Shown: positions 37,613 through 47,404 of the stretch, piece after piece
Position numbering within the stretch: the first letter of the stretch is position 1
Layout: each line of letters opens with the position of its first letter
Assembly: GCF_004614235.1 (NCBI RefSeq)
Contig: NZ_SPVH01000006.1
Location: forward strand, 1,178,001-1,242,000
Source of the DNA: Brevundimonas intermedia
GTDB taxonomy: Bacteria; Pseudomonadota; Alphaproteobacteria; Caulobacterales; Caulobacteraceae
DNA: 64,000 nucleotides
Direction: 5' to 3'
Program-made: the position numbers and the translations under genes
The notes under the pieces: model-generated
Told to the model about the DNA's origin: nothing
The model's database searches: none
Seen by the model: the letters and a program-made list of their open reading frames with translations, nothing else

Positions 37613-37686
37613 TGGAGGCCTGACCGGGAATCGAACCCGGGTGCAAGGATTTGCAGTCCTCTGCGTCACCACTCCGCCATCAGGCC
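37613..37686 (-). tRNA. tRNA-Cys (anticodon GCA)
   Basis: The 74-nt gene forms a cloverleaf. The acceptor GGCCTGA pairs with TCAGGCC, the anticodon loop CTGCAAA carries GCA, and the T loop is GGGTTCGATTCCC. The 3' CCA is encoded at 37613-37615. Confidence 0.96.
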
Positions 37687-37821
37687 GCTTTTGGTCCCCG
37701 ATTTCTCGGGGGCGGTCATCGCGAGGGGCGTTCGCTATCAGATCGGATTGTCCGCTGCAACGCACGGACCTATAAGCGCGCGAGTTTTCCTCCCGGATTA
37801 TCGTTGAAGGCTGCCCTACAG

Positions 37822-38451
37822 ATGGATTTCACCGCAGAGCGCAAGGCTATGGTCGACTCGCAGGTGCGGGTGAACGACGTGACCGATCGCGCCATTCACC
37901 TGGCCATGATGGCCGTGCCGCGTGAAAAGTTCTGCGCGCCCGACCGCGCCTTCGCCGCCTATTCCGAAGAATCGGTGGTCATCGCCGGCGAACGTCGCCT
38001 GATGCCGGCCCGCGACGTCGCCAAGCTGTTGCAGGCCGTCGATGCGCGGGCAGGGGAGAAGGCGCTGGCCATCGCCGCCCCTTACGCCGCCGCTGTGCTG
38101 GCGCGCATGGGCGTGACGGTCACCGCTCAGGAATCAGACGAGGGCGTCTTCGCCGTGGTCGGCGAGGCCCTGGCGGCCGAGGGCGTGACAACGGTCGTCG
38201 CGCCGCTGGCCCAGCCGACCGGCGAGGGCTGGGACCTGATCATTTCCGAAGGCGGCGTGCAGAGCCTGCCCGAATCGTGGGGCGCGGCCCTGCGTCCCGG
38301 CGGTCGTATCGTGGTGGTCGAGCGTCGCGGGGCCATCGGCAAGGCGGCCCTGTATGTGCAGACGCGCGAAGGCCTGTCGCGCCGCGAACTGTTCGATTCG
38401 TCGCCGTCGGTCCTTGCCGAGCTGACGCCGGCCCCCACTTTCGCGCTGTAA
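37822..38451 (+). CDS. Protein-L-isoaspartate O-methyltransferase-like protein with degenerate SAM motif
   Basis: A 209-residue protein of Pcm fold. The N-terminus RKAMVDSQVRVNDVTD and the segment AVPREKFCAPDRAFAAYSEE are clearly Pcm-like. The SAM-binding motif I that should read like EIGTGSGY is replaced by ALAIAAPYAAAVLARMG, without a Gly-x-Gly-x-Gly, and the catalytic Ser/Thr region is also unusual. It may not be an active methyltransferase. It lies just upstream of tolC, an arrangement also known in Caulobacter. The ATG at 37822 is chosen because homology begins at once. Confidence 0.82.
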   Translation: MDFTAERKAMVDSQVRVNDVTDRAIHLAMMAVPREKFCAPDRAFAAYSEESVVIAGERRLMPARDVAKLLQAVDARAGEKALAIAAPYAAAVLARMGVTVTAQESDEGVFAVVGEALAAEGVTTVVAPLAQPTGEGWDLIISEGGVQSLPESWGAALRPGGRIVVVERRGAIGKAALYVQTREGLSRRELFDSSPSVLAELTPAPTFAL

Positions 38452-38589
38452 GGCGACAAGACGCACGGTTGCGACGGAAATCCCGTTCGCAACCGTGAAG
38501 AAAACTTAACTGGCGTGTGGTTCAGTCAGGCCGCAGTTACGCCTGAGAAACATTCGGGCGTTCCTCGGGGCGTCAGGCAAGGACGGACA

Positions 38590-40125
38590 ATGTTGAAACG
38601 CTCGCGTGTGCTGGCTTCGGCCGCAGTGGTCGCCGTGATGACCGGACTGGGTGCGCCTGCCTGGGCCGAGACGCTGCAGGACGCCATCGCCCTGGCCTAT
38701 CGGACCAATCCCAACCTGCTGGCCCAGCGCGCCACCCAGCGCGCGCTGGATGAGACGGTGGTCCAGGCTCGCTCGGGCCTGCGCCCGACGCTCAGCGCCT
38801 CGGCGGGGGTTGATTATACCCGCAGCGACTTCCCCGCCGTGACTCAGTTCGTGGACACCAACGGCGACGGCGTGCCGGACACCCAGGTTTCGTCGTCCTC
38901 ATCGGAAACCGACGGCGCGAATGTGGGCGTCAGCCTGAGCCAGAACATCTGGACCGCCGGCCGCACCTCGCGCGCCATCGATCAGGCCCGCGCCAGCGTT
39001 CTGGCTGGCCGCGAGAACCTGCGCGAGATCGAACAGTCGGTCATGCTGTCGGTCATCCAGGCCTATGTGAACGTGACCCGCGACATGGAAATCCTGCGCA
39101 TCCGCCAGGAGAACCTGACCGTCCTTCAACGTCAGTTGGAAGAGACCAGCGCTCGCTTCGAGGTCGGCGAGATCACCCGCACCGACGTGGCCCAGGCCGA
39201 GGCCTCGCAGGCGCAGTCGGAAGCCGACCTGGCCAACGCCCAGGCCCAGCTGTCCACCTCGCGCGCCGCCTATGCCGCTGTCGTGGGTCAGTCGCCTAGC
39301 GATCTGGAAGACGCGCCAGCCCTGCCGGCCGTGCCCACCGACTTCGACGTCGCCATCGAAACCGCCCTTCAGCGTAATCCCGGCGTCTTGGCTGCCACCT
39401 ATACGCTGCAAGGCGCAGAGGCGGCCGTCGCCGCCGCCCGCTCGGAATATCTGCCGTCCGTGCGAGCAACCGCTTCCTATGGCGGCTCTACCAACGATCT
39501 GGGCGACCTCGGCGAACTGGCCGACCGTCGCAGCTTCACCGCCGGCGCTACCCTGTCGGTGCCTCTGTTCACCGGCGGCCTGAACCGTTCGCGCGTCGCC
39601 CAGGCGCTGGAACGCGCCAATGCGGCTCAGATTTCCATCGAAGGCGAGCGCCGCACCGTCTTGCAGGACGTCAGCTCGGCCTACGCCCAAGTCCTGTCCA
39701 CCCGCGCCACGGTGTCGGCAGGCAGCGAAGCGGTTCGCGCCGCCTCGGTCGCCGCCGAGGGCGTGCGTCAGGAGGCCCAGGTCGGTCTGCGCACCACGCT
39801 GGACGTGCTGAACCAGGAACTGGCCCTGCGGAACTCGCAGACCTTGGTGGCCAGCGCGCGCGCCGCCGAATATGTGGCCCGCGCATCGCTGCTGGCCGCC
39901 ATGGGTCAGCTGGAAGGTCCTGCGCTGAACCCCTCCATCGACGCCTATGATCCCGCGACCAACTACGATCAGGTCAAGGGGCGCGGCGGTCTGCCGTGGG
40001 ATGGCGTGATCGAGACGCTGGACCGCGTGGCCTCGCCGCCGATCGTCGCCGCCGCCGACGCCGCCGATGCGCCGATCGACACGCAGTTGAAAGGCGAGGT
40101 CGTCCGCACCGCGCCGCAGAACTGA
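38590..40125 (+). CDS. tolC: TolC-family outer membrane efflux/secretion protein
   Basis: A 511-residue outer membrane channel subunit for type I secretion or efflux. A signal peptide ends near GAPAWAE (~26). The two repeated halves are visible: TLQDAIALAYRTNPNLLAQR and DVAIETALQRNPGVLAATY. Coiled-coil segments include EITRTDVAQAEASQAQSEAD, and the second-half LSVPLFTGGLNRSRVAQA is the TolC hallmark. The ATG at 38590 follows the leader; an upstream in-frame ATG at 38515 would precede the signal peptide with 25 polar residues and is unlikely. Confidence 0.93.
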   Translation: MLKRSRVLASAAVVAVMTGLGAPAWAETLQDAIALAYRTNPNLLAQRATQRALDETVVQARSGLRPTLSASAGVDYTRSDFPAVTQFVDTNGDGVPDTQVSSSSSETDGANVGVSLSQNIWTAGRTSRAIDQARASVLAGRENLREIEQSVMLSVIQAYVNVTRDMEILRIRQENLTVLQRQLEETSARFEVGEITRTDVAQAEASQAQSEADLANAQAQLSTSRAAYAAVVGQSPSDLEDAPALPAVPTDFDVAIETALQRNPGVLAATYTLQGAEAAVAAARSEYLPSVRATASYGGSTNDLGDLGELADRRSFTAGATLSVPLFTGGLNRSRVAQALERANAAQISIEGERRTVLQDVSSAYAQVLSTRATVSAGSEAVRAASVAAEGVRQEAQVGLRTTLDVLNQELALRNSQTLVASARAAEYVARASLLAAMGQLEGPALNPSIDAYDPATNYDQVKGRGGLPWDGVIETLDRVASPPIVAAADAADAPIDTQLKGEVVRTAPQN

Positions 40126-40289
40126 CGGTCGCCGAATACGGACCGAAACCGCCCGTTGATTCCAACGGGCGAAGATGCGACGACATGGCATAGGCGCCGA
40201 ACGATCCGTCGTTCGGCACCTGACCCTTTCGCGGCGTGCGGCTTAGTCCGTAAGCCAACTTCTTCCCAGGCCTCGCCCAAGGTTGCGCC

Positions 40290-40898
40290 ATGACCGATCA
40301 GTCCGCCCAGGAACCGACCATGGAAGAGATCCTGGCGTCGATTCGCCGGATCATCTCCGAAGACGACGCTCCGGCCGAGACGCCGGCCGCAGCTGCGCCT
40401 GAAGCCACGCCTGAGCCTGTGCCCGAGCCGCTTGCGGCCGAGACCATCTTCGCCGCCCCGGTCGAGCCGACGCCGGAACCGGCCGCCGTCGAGGACGACG
40501 TGCTTGAACTGACCGACCGCTACGAAGCGCCAGCGGAGATCATCGGCGACCTGGACGTGGTCGAACACACGCCTGAACCCTATCAGCCCGAGCCGGAACC
40601 CGCTCCGTTCTATGCCGAATCGGCGCCCGAGCCTGCGCCCTCTTATGACACCCTGGTCGGCGACAGCGCCGCCGCCAGCGCCGCCTCGGCCTTTGCCGGT
40701 CTGGCCGCCTCTTTCAAGAAGCCGGAGCCGGCGCAGGCCGCGTCGGGCGACCTGCCTTTCGTCAGCGGCAACACCGTCGAGGCCATGGTCGCCGAGATGC
40801 TGCGCCCCTTGCTGAAGGACTGGCTGGACAACAATCTGCCCGGCATCGTCCAGGCGGCCGTACAAAAGGAAGTCGAACGCATCGCGCGCAGCGCCTAG
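40290..40898 (+). CDS. popZ: Polar organizing protein PopZ
   Basis: A 202-residue cell-pole matrix protein. The conserved N-terminal helix is [19 protein letters not shown] long Pro/Glu-rich disordered linker (about 25-135) follows, and the C-terminal oligomerisation region contains [20 protein letters not shown] and [10 protein letters not shown]. In Caulobacter PopZ anchors the ParB-parS centromere and recruits pole proteins. The position upstream of valS matches Caulobacter. A strong hairpin ends the gene. Confidence 0.95.
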   Translation: MTDQSAQEPTMEEILASIRRIISEDDAPAETPAAAAPEATPEPVPEPLAAETIFAAPVEPTPEPAAVEDDVLELTDRYEAPAEIIGDLDVVEHTPEPYQPEPEPAPFYAESAPEPAPSYDTLVGDSAAASAASAFAGLAASFKKPEPAQAASGDLPFVSGNTVEAMVAEMLRPLLKDWLDNNLPGIVQAAVQKEVERIARSA

Positions 40899-40924
40899 CC
40901 CTTCGCTTCACCGCAGACTAATCG

Positions 40925-40953
40925 AAGGGCGGCTCCTGCTGGGGGCCGCCCTT
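40925..40953 (+). terminator. Hairpin terminator after popZ
   Basis: AAGGGCGGC pairs with GCCGCCCTT across an 11-nt loop, followed by TGTC. The final T-rich tail is short. It separates popZ from valS. Confidence 0.72.
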
Positions 40954-41016
40954 TGTCATTCGAGGCCCCGTGCGGCCGCGCCGCTTGCGCCGCACGACAA
41001 CGATCAAAGAAGTCCC

Positions 41017-43863
41017 ATGCTTGAGAAGACCTTCGAACCCCAGGCCGCCGAGCCCCGTCTGTACGCACAGTGGGAAGAGAGCGGCCTGTTCGCGCCGCGC
41101 GCCGCCGCCGCGACCGACGGCGCCGCCGACGCCTATTCGATCGTCATTCCGCCGCCGAACGTGACCGGCAGCCTGCACGTCGGCCATGCGCTGAACAACA
41201 CGCTGCAAGACATCCTGGCCCGCTATCACCGGATGAAGGGCAAGGCGGTGCTGTGGCTGCCCGGCACGGACCACGCCGGCATCGCCACCCAGATGGTGGT
41301 CGAGCGTCAGCTGGCCGCCGCCGGCAACGTCGGTCGCCGCGACATGGGCCGCGACGCCTTCATCGAAAAGGTCTGGGAATGGAAGGCCGAGAGCGGCGGG
41401 GCCATCGTCCAGCAACTGCGTCGCTTGGGGGCCTCGTGCGACTGGTCGCGCGAGCGGTTCACCCTGGACGAGGGGCTGAACGCCGCCGTGCGCAAGGTCT
41501 TCGTGCAACTGCACAAGGAAGGCCTGATCTATCGCGACAAGCGTCTGGTGAACTGGGACCCCCATTTCCAGACCGCCATTTCGGATCTGGAGGTCGAGCA
41601 GCGCGAGGTCGACGGCGCCTATTGGCACTTCGCCTATCCGTTGGCCGACGGCGTGACCTATGAACACCCCATCGCCTTCGACGAGGACGGCAAGGCGACC
41701 GAATTCGAGACGCGCGACTTCATCGTCGTCGCCACCACGCGTCCAGAGACCATGCTGGGCGACACCGGCGTGGCCGTGCACCCGGAGGACGAGCGTTATG
41801 CGGGCCTTGTCGGCAAGTCCGTCATCCTGCCCATCACTGGCCGCCGCATCCTGATCGTCGCCGACGACTATGCCGATCCGACCAAGGGTTCGGGCGCGGT
41901 CAAGATCACCCCGGCGCACGACTTCAACGACTTCCAGGTGGGCAAGCGGGCGGGGCTCGACGCCCTGAACATCATGGACGCCTTCGGTCGCATCACCGCC
42001 GCCGATACGTCTGACGTCCCCGCCGAATACGAAGGCATGGACCGCTTCGCCGCGCGCAAGGCCATCGTCGCCCTGGCGGAAGAGGCCGGATGGCTGCGCG
42101 AGATCGAGAAGACGAAGCACGTCGTCCCGCACGGCGACCGCTCCGGTGTCGTCATCGAGCCGTGGCTGACGGACCAGTGGTACGTCGACGCCCATACGCT
42201 GGCCCAGCCGGCGCTCAAGGCGGTGGAGCAGGGCGACACGGTCTTCGAGCCGAAGTCCTACGAGAAGATCTATTTCGAATGGCTGCGCAACATCGAGCCC
42301 TGGTGCATCTCGCGCCAGCTCTGGTGGGGGCATCGGATCCCGGCTTGGTATGGCCGCCCCTTCGACCAAGAAAGCCGGTCTTGGGACATGGCTGGCTTGG
42401 AGACCTTCGTAGCTGAATCAGAAGAAGAAGCTCTAGCCGCCGCTGAAGTCCACTACGGAGAAGCTGTTCAACTGGCTGCGTCCGCTGGAGAGGCTAGTCA
42501 GCTAATCTCCGACGGCGCTGGCGTGGAGATTGCGCCGCCGATTTGGCGCGACGAGGACGTTCTCGACACTTGGTTCTCCTCCGCCCTGTGGCCCTTCTCG
42601 ACCATGGGTTGGCCGGACGATACCGACGACCTGCAGCGTTTCTATCCGACCAGCGATCTGGTCACCGCCGCCGATATCATCTTCTTCTGGGTCGCCCGGA
42701 TGATGATGATGGGCCTGCATTTCATGGACGGCGAAGTGCCGTTCAAGCGCGTCATCATCAATGGCCTCGTCCGCGACGAGAAGGGCCAGAAGATGAGCAA
42801 GTCCAAGGGGAACGTGATCGATCCCCTGGGCATCATCGACGAACTGGGCGCCGATCCGCTGCGCTTCACCATGGCCATCCTGTCGGGCACGCGCGACATC
42901 AAGCTGTCGAAGCAACGCATCGAGGGATACCGCAACTTCGGCACCAAGCTGTGGAACGCCGCTCGCTTCAGCCAGATGAACGAGGCGCGCCGCGTCGAGG
43001 GCTTCGATCCCGCGACGGTTGAACAGACGATCAACCGCTGGATCCGCGGCGAACTGACCAAGGCCGAACGGGCCGTGTCCGAGGCCATCGAGGGCGGGCG
43101 GTTCGACGATGCCGCGGGGGCGTTGTACCGGTTCGTCTGGAACGTCTTCTGCGACTGGTATCTGGAACTGGCCAAGCCGGTGTTCAACGGCGCCGATGAG
43201 GCCGCCAAGGCCGAGACGCGGGCCATGACCGCCTGGACGCTGGACCAGACTTTGAAGCTGCTGCACCCGGTCATGCCCTTCATCACCGAGGAGCTGTGGG
43301 CCGAACTGGGCAAGGAAGGTCCGGCGCGGGAAGGCCTGCTGATCGGCGCCGAATGGCCCGTGCTGCCCGACGCCTTCATCGACGCCTCGGCCGAGGCCGA
43401 GATCGGCTGGCTGGTCGATCTGGTCGGCGAAATCCGGGGACTGCGGGCCGAGATGAACGTGCCGCCGGCGGCCAAGCCGCCGCTGGCCTTCGTGGCACCC
43501 GACGCCGTCACGGCCGAACGGATCGCGCGCCATCGTGACCTGATCCTGACCCTGGGCCGGGTGTCCGAAGTTGGATCGGCCGAGGCCGCGCCGACCGGGG
43601 CGGTGACCTTCGTTTCGGGCGGATCGACGGTCGCGCTGTCGCTGACGGGCATCATTGATCTGACGGCCGAACGGGCGCGTCTGGAAAAGGAAATCGCCGC
43701 CTTCGAGAGCGACATCGGCCATGTGAACAAGAAGCTGGGCAACCCCAACTTCGTCTCGCGCGCCGCGCCCGAAGTCGTTGACGAGCAGCGCGCCAAGCTG
43801 GCCGAAGCCGAAGCCGGCAAGGTCAAGCTGCAGGCGGCGCTGGCGCGTCTGGCGTCGCTGTGA
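41017..43863 (+). CDS. valS: Valyl-tRNA synthetase
   Basis: A 948-residue class I synthetase that charges tRNA-Val and edits mischarged Thr. It has the HIGH motif [10 protein letters not shown], editing-domain segment [22 protein letters not shown] in [10 protein letters not shown], and the C-terminal coiled-coil arm [20 protein letters not shown]. Residues ~449-510 (42361-42540) form a longer than usual linker before [12 protein letters not shown], and their codons are unlike the rest of the gene: nine GCT, two CTA, two GGA, plus GTA, TCA and AGT. The reading frame is intact there. Confidence 0.96.
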   Translation: MLEKTFEPQAAEPRLYAQWEESGLFAPRAAAATDGAADAYSIVIPPPNVTGSLHVGHALNNTLQDILARYHRMKGKAVLWLPGTDHAGIATQMVVERQLAAAGNVGRRDMGRDAFIEKVWEWKAESGGAIVQQLRRLGASCDWSRERFTLDEGLNAAVRKVFVQLHKEGLIYRDKRLVNWDPHFQTAISDLEVEQREVDGAYWHFAYPLADGVTYEHPIAFDEDGKATEFETRDFIVVATTRPETMLGDTGVAVHPEDERYAGLVGKSVILPITGRRILIVADDYADPTKGSGAVKITPAHDFNDFQVGKRAGLDALNIMDAFGRITAADTSDVPAEYEGMDRFAARKAIVALAEEAGWLREIEKTKHVVPHGDRSGVVIEPWLTDQWYVDAHTLAQPALKAVEQGDTVFEPKSYEKIYFEWLRNIEPWCISRQLWWGHRIPAWYGRPFDQESRSWDMAGLETFVAESEEEALAAAEVHYGEAVQLAASAGEASQLISDGAGVEIAPPIWRDEDVLDTWFSSALWPFSTMGWPDDTDDLQRFYPTSDLVTAADIIFFWVARMMMMGLHFMDGEVPFKRVIINGLVRDEKGQKMSKSKGNVIDPLGIIDELGADPLRFTMAILSGTRDIKLSKQRIEGYRNFGTKLWNAARFSQMNEARRVEGFDPATVEQTINRWIRGELTKAERAVSEAIEGGRFDDAAGALYRFVWNVFCDWYLELAKPVFNGADEAAKAETRAMTAWTLDQTLKLLHPVMPFITEELWAELGKEGPAREGLLIGAEWPVLPDAFIDASAEAEIGWLVDLVGEIRGLRAEMNVPPAAKPPLAFVAPDAVTAERIARHRDLILTLGRVSEVGSAEAAPTGAVTFVSGGSTVALSLTGIIDLTAERARLEKEIAAFESDIGHVNKKLGNPNFVSRAAPEVVDEQRAKLAEAEAGKVKLQAALARLASL

Positions 43864-43865
43864 CC

Positions 43866-44012
43866 CCTTCTCCCCTCGGGGGAGAAGGTGGCCCAAAGGG
43901 CCGGATGAGGGGGTTGGTTCAGCCTGATCCCCTCGTTGATGTTCGGTCCGAGTTTGGCAGCCCCCTCATCCGTCTCGCTCCGCGAGCCACCTTCTCCCCC
44001 GAGGGGAGAAGG
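43866..44012. repeat. Intergenic palindromic repeat element between valS and tlyA
   Basis: The outer arms are perfect 27-nt inverted repeats (43866-43892 and 43986-44012), each itself containing a CTTCTCCCC/GGGGAGAAG hairpin. Inner arms GGATGAGGGGG (43903-43913) and CCCCCTCATCC (43961-43971) also match. The whole 147-nt unit can form one long hairpin. This type of CTTCTCCCC..GGATGAGGG element is dispersed in many alphaproteobacterial genomes. Its right end supplies the purine-rich sequence just before the tlyA start. Confidence 0.85.
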
Positions 44013-44014
44013 GC

Positions 44015-44746
44015 GTGAGGACGCGGATCGATCAGCTTTTGGTCGCGCGTGGCCTGTTCGAAAGTCGTTCGCAGGCGCGCGCGGCGATCGAGGCGGGTCT
44101 GGTGGCCGCCAACGGCGTAGCTGTGCGAAAGCCTTCGGAGCAGTTCGTTGACGATGCGACACTTCAGGCTCAGCCCGCCCACCGCTGGGTCGGGCGCGGG
44201 GCATTGAAGCTGGACCATGCCCTGACCGTCTGGCCCGTGGCGGTCGAGGGCCGGGTGGTGCTGGACGTCGGCGCGTCGACCGGCGGCTTCACCGAGGTCT
44301 GTCTGGATCGCGGCGCGGCCCAGGTGTTCGCCGTCGATGTCGGGTTCGGCCAGATGCATGAGCGGGTGGCGGACGATCCGCGCGTGGTCAGTCTGGAGCG
44401 GACCGACGCGCGCGACCTGACGCCGGACCTGATCCCGGAAAGGCCGTCTCTGATCGTGTGCGACGCCAGCTTCATCAGCCTGATCAAGGTTCTGCCGGTC
44501 GCGCTCGATCTGGCGGCTGAGGAGGCGGACCTGATCACCCTGGTCAAGCCGCAGTTCGAGGCCGACGGTCCCGGCGGCGGCAAGAAGGGGGTGGTCAAGG
44601 ATCCCGCCGCCCACGCCGCCGCCGTCGAACGTGTGCGGGACTGGCTGGAGGCGATGGGCTGGACCGTGCAGGCGACGACCGAGAGCCCCATCACCGGCGG
44701 CGACGGCAATGTCGAGTTTCTGTTGTGGGCCAAGAAGCCGGGCTAA
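44015..44746 (+). CDS. tlyA: TlyA-family rRNA 2'-O-methyltransferase
   Basis: A 243-residue protein with an N-terminal S4 RNA-binding domain (RIDQLLVARGLFESRSQAR) and an FtsJ-like Rossmann methyltransferase domain (VVLDVGASTGGFTEVCLDRGA, split by the binding loop). TlyA enzymes methylate ribose in 16S and 23S rRNA; the haemolysin label is historical. The start is GTG at 44015, only 2 bp after the palindromic repeat, whose GGGGAGAAGG acts as the apparent ribosome-binding site. The catalytic Lys-Asp-Lys-Glu set is consistent with RFDE-like spacing, but I did not align it. Confidence 0.9.
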   Translation: MRTRIDQLLVARGLFESRSQARAAIEAGLVAANGVAVRKPSEQFVDDATLQAQPAHRWVGRGALKLDHALTVWPVAVEGRVVLDVGASTGGFTEVCLDRGAAQVFAVDVGFGQMHERVADDPRVVSLERTDARDLTPDLIPERPSLIVCDASFISLIKVLPVALDLAAEEADLITLVKPQFEADGPGGGKKGVVKDPAAHAAAVERVRDWLEAMGWTVQATTESPITGGDGNVEFLLWAKKPG

Positions 44747-44821
44747 ACAGGCCTGCTGCCGGGAGCCCTCAAACACGGGCTCAAATAGCGCGAAGCGCGA
44801 TAGCCTCAGAATAAAGAGAAA

Positions 44822-44847
44822 CCGCCGGAGGACTGATCCTCCGGCGG
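44822..44847. terminator. Bidirectional hairpin terminator
   Basis: CCGCCGGAGGA and TCCTCCGGCGG form a perfect 11-bp stem with a CTGA loop. On the minus strand it is followed by a U-rich stretch (GGTTTCTCTTTATT), so it mainly ends the glycine-zipper gene; it can also stop tlyA. Confidence 0.82.
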
Positions 44848-44884
44848 CTCCCGTCACGTCGTCGATCGACAGGGGGGCTGAAAA

Positions 44885-45556
44885 TTAATCGACGACGCGA
44901 TAGCGGCCGTACTGGTCGGGGCAGGTGCGGACATAGCGGGTGTCCGTGCGACCATCGGGCAGACGGACCTGGCTTTCGGCCAGACGGCATCCGTCTGAAT
45001 TCTGATAGGATTCGACCGGGCGCGAGCGGTCGTCGTAATAGCCGCCACGGTCGTAGGCATAGTCGTCGCGACGGTCTTCGTAACGATAGCCCTGATCGCC
45101 GGTGTAGCGATCGTCGTAGTAGCTGGGCTGGCTGTAGCCCTGGGCGTAGTAGCCATTCGACCCATAGCTGCTCTGGCCATAGCTGCTCTGGTAGCTGCGG
45201 CAGGCGTCCGAGCTGGATCGGCCAACCTGCGACCCGACCACGGCGCCGAGGACGCCGCCCAGGATGCTGCCTTCGGTGCGGCGACCACGCGCCGCCAGCT
45301 GCGAGCCGATGACCGCGCCCGCGCCGCCGCCGATCACTGCGCCGGCGCCGGTACGACCCTGGCGTTCACGCGCGCAGGGGTCGTAGGACTGCTGATAGCC
45401 ACGCCCGTAGTTGTAGGACGGAGCATAGGAGCCGGTGCCGTAGTTCTGGCTGTAGCCGTTTCCATAATAGACTTGCGCCGACGCCGTGAGCGGGGCGGCG
45501 GTGACGCCGAGCGCCAGGGCGGCGACGGCGGCGAGCGATGTTTTGGTGAGACGCAT
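44885..45556 (-). CDS. Glycine-zipper 2TM-domain outer-membrane/periplasmic protein
   Basis: A 223-residue exported protein. A signal peptide ends near PLTASAQ (~27). A Tyr/Gly/Ser-rich stretch follows, then the glycine zipper GAGAVIGGGAGAVIGSQLA and GSILGGVLGAVVGSQVG (about 70-115). A very Tyr-rich repeat region (QSSYGQSSYGSNGYY) precedes a C-terminal domain with CRLAESQVRLPDG and TRYVRTCPD. The zipper resembles the SmpA/Rickettsia 17-kDa antigen class. The start at 45556 is chosen for the signal peptide. Confidence 0.85.
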   Translation of the reverse strand: MRLTKTSLAAVAALALGVTAAPLTASAQVYYGNGYSQNYGTGSYAPSYNYGRGYQQSYDPCARERQGRTGAGAVIGGGAGAVIGSQLAARGRRTEGSILGGVLGAVVGSQVGRSSSDACRSYQSSYGQSSYGSNGYYAQGYSQPSYYDDRYTGDQGYRYEDRRDDYAYDRGGYYDDRSRPVESYQNSDGCRLAESQVRLPDGRTDTRYVRTCPDQYGRYRVVD

Positions 45557-45761
45557 TTTCCAACCCTCTGAGGACCGAACGGTTTCCGTCAATCGTTAAC
45601 GGCCAAGCCTCGTGTCTCGTTGCAGAGAGATTTACGACCCCGAAGCTGAACGGCAATTGATCGGCGCGTTCATATTCGTTCATCTTGCACGAGCCCGCGA
45701 TGACGCCGTTCGATGTGTGTGCGGCTTGAGCGTTGGCCGGCGCGCGGCTAGAAGCCCGCCG

Positions 45762-47006
45762 ATGGACATCTTCACCATCGACCGCGTCGGCGGCCAGGGC
45801 GACGGCGTCGCCCAGACGCCGTCGGGGCCGGTCTTCGCCGGCCTTACCCTGCCCGGCGAAACGGTGCGCGGCGTGGTCGTGGACGGCCGGCTGGAGCAGG
45901 TCGAGATCGTCACGCCCAGCCCCGACCGGATCGCACCGGTTTCGCCGCAATACGGTGACTGCGGCGGCTGTTCGCTTCAGCACTGGGCCGAGGGGCCTTA
46001 TCTGGACTGGAAGCGCGAGCAGGTTCGGCTGACGCTGGCGCGCGAGGGGATCGAGACCGAGATCGAGGCGACGGTGGCGACACCGCCCGGAAGCCGTCGC
46101 CGCGTGGCGCTGCATGCCCGCCGGACCCAGGATGGGCGGGTGGTGCTGGGGTTCAAGGCGCGTCGCTCGTGGCGGCTGGTCGAGGTGCGGGCCTGTCCCG
46201 TCGCCGATCCCCGGATCGTGGCGGCCATTCCCGCGCTGGCCGAGTTGGCCGCAGCCTTCTTCGAACATCCGAAATCCGCGCCGACCCTGCATGTCACCTG
46301 GACCCTGTCGGGGCTGGACGTCGATGTGACGGGGGTCGAGCGGCGCTCGGGCGGCGGGCTGTCGGCCGATGCTCAGTGGAAGGCCATCCAGGCGGCGCAT
46401 CGGGCCCATCTGGCGCGGCTCAGCCTGGCGGGCGACACCCTGGTCATGGCGCGCCAGCCCAAGGTGGCGTTCGGTCCGGCGACGGTCTCCCTGCCGGCCG
46501 GCGGTTTTCTGCAGGCCGTGCCTCAGGCGGAAGATGCAATGACCTCCCGCGCGGTGGCGGCGGTGAAGGGGGCCAGGAAGATCGCCGACCTGTTCTGCGG
46601 TGCGGGCGCCTTCACCTTCCCGCTCGCGACCGTGGCGCCCGTGATCGCGGCGGACGCGTCCAAGCCAGGCATAGGCGCGCTGAAGGCCGCCGTTGGTTCG
46701 GCCAAGGGCCTGAAGGCCATCACCGCCGAGGCGCGCGACCTGTTCCGCCGACCGCTCAATCCGTATGATCTCAAAGGGTGCGACGCCATTGTGTTCGACC
46801 CGCCGCGCGCCGGGGCCATCGACCAGACGGCTCAGATCGCGGATACGAAGGCCTCGGTCGTGGTCGGGGTGTCGTGCAACCCTCAGACCTTCGCCCGCGA
46901 CGCCCGCGTGTTGATCGACGCCGGGTTTCGGCTGGAGACTGTCACGCCGATCGACCAGTTCCTGTGGTCGTCGCATGTCGAACTGGTGGGGGTGTTCAGG
47001 CGATGA
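45762..47006 (+). CDS. RlmD/RumA-like class I SAM-dependent RNA (uracil-5) methyltransferase
   Basis: A 414-residue RNA m5U methyltransferase. A short TRAM-like N-terminus (IDRVGGQGDGVAQTPSG) is followed by the iron-sulfur cluster cysteines in YGDCGGCSLQHW and RACPVADP. The SAM domain shows KIADLFCGAGAFTFPLA and VFDPPRAGA, and the catalytic nucleophile region VVGVSCNPQTFARDA. The target is U1939-like sites of 23S rRNA or a tRNA; sequence alone does not decide. The start at 45762 fits the TRAM region. Confidence 0.9.
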   Translation: MDIFTIDRVGGQGDGVAQTPSGPVFAGLTLPGETVRGVVVDGRLEQVEIVTPSPDRIAPVSPQYGDCGGCSLQHWAEGPYLDWKREQVRLTLAREGIETEIEATVATPPGSRRRVALHARRTQDGRVVLGFKARRSWRLVEVRACPVADPRIVAAIPALAELAAAFFEHPKSAPTLHVTWTLSGLDVDVTGVERRSGGGLSADAQWKAIQAAHRAHLARLSLAGDTLVMARQPKVAFGPATVSLPAGGFLQAVPQAEDAMTSRAVAAVKGARKIADLFCGAGAFTFPLATVAPVIAADASKPGIGALKAAVGSAKGLKAITAEARDLFRRPLNPYDLKGCDAIVFDPPRAGAIDQTAQIADTKASVVVGVSCNPQTFARDARVLIDAGFRLETVTPIDQFLWSSHVELVGVFRR

Positions 47007-47404
47007 CCATGGACGATCAGAACGACGAAGACGGCGGCGGTTTCGACGCCGAGGACTGGACGCGGCTGAAGCCGTTCGTCGGCGCCGTGGCGACCCTGGA
47101 CGACGTCCAGGCGCGCCGGGCGGTCTTCGCCCTGGGGGAGACGGATGATCCCCGGCCCATCGTCATGGACCTGCCCCAGCCGGTGATCTGGTGGGAGGAG
47201 GACGGGGAGCAGGCGGCGGTGGCTGTCCAGGCCGAAAGCCACCTCGGCCCTGACGGCGAGGAGATGGAGATCCTCGGCCTGATCCTGCCGGACGGCGAGG
47301 GCGCGGTGGCCTTGCTGGAGGATGTCGATCTGGTCGATGATACCGATCCGACCTGGCGCGACCTGGTCACCCGCGCCATCGACCCGTCGGCGGCGGACGA
47401 CTAG
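47003..47404 (+). CDS. Small acidic protein of unknown function
   Basis: A 133-residue protein, strongly acidic at both ends. The middle reads RPIVMDLPQPVIWWEEDGE and MEILGLILPDGEGAVALLEDV. I recognise no domain. The ATG overlaps the methyltransferase stop by 4 nt, so it is co-expressed with that gene. Its stop shares CTAG with the convergent radical SAM gene. Confidence 0.75.
   Translation: MTMDDQNDEDGGGFDAEDWTRLKPFVGAVATLDDVQARRAVFALGETDDPRPIVMDLPQPVIWWEEDGEQAAVAVQAESHLGPDGEEMEILGLILPDGEGAVALLEDVDLVDDTDPTWRDLVTRAIDPSAADD

Noticed and set aside
45668-45681. GTTC-ATATTC-GTTC before the RlmD-like gene
   Set aside because: The spacer is 6 bp instead of 7, so I do not call a LexA box.
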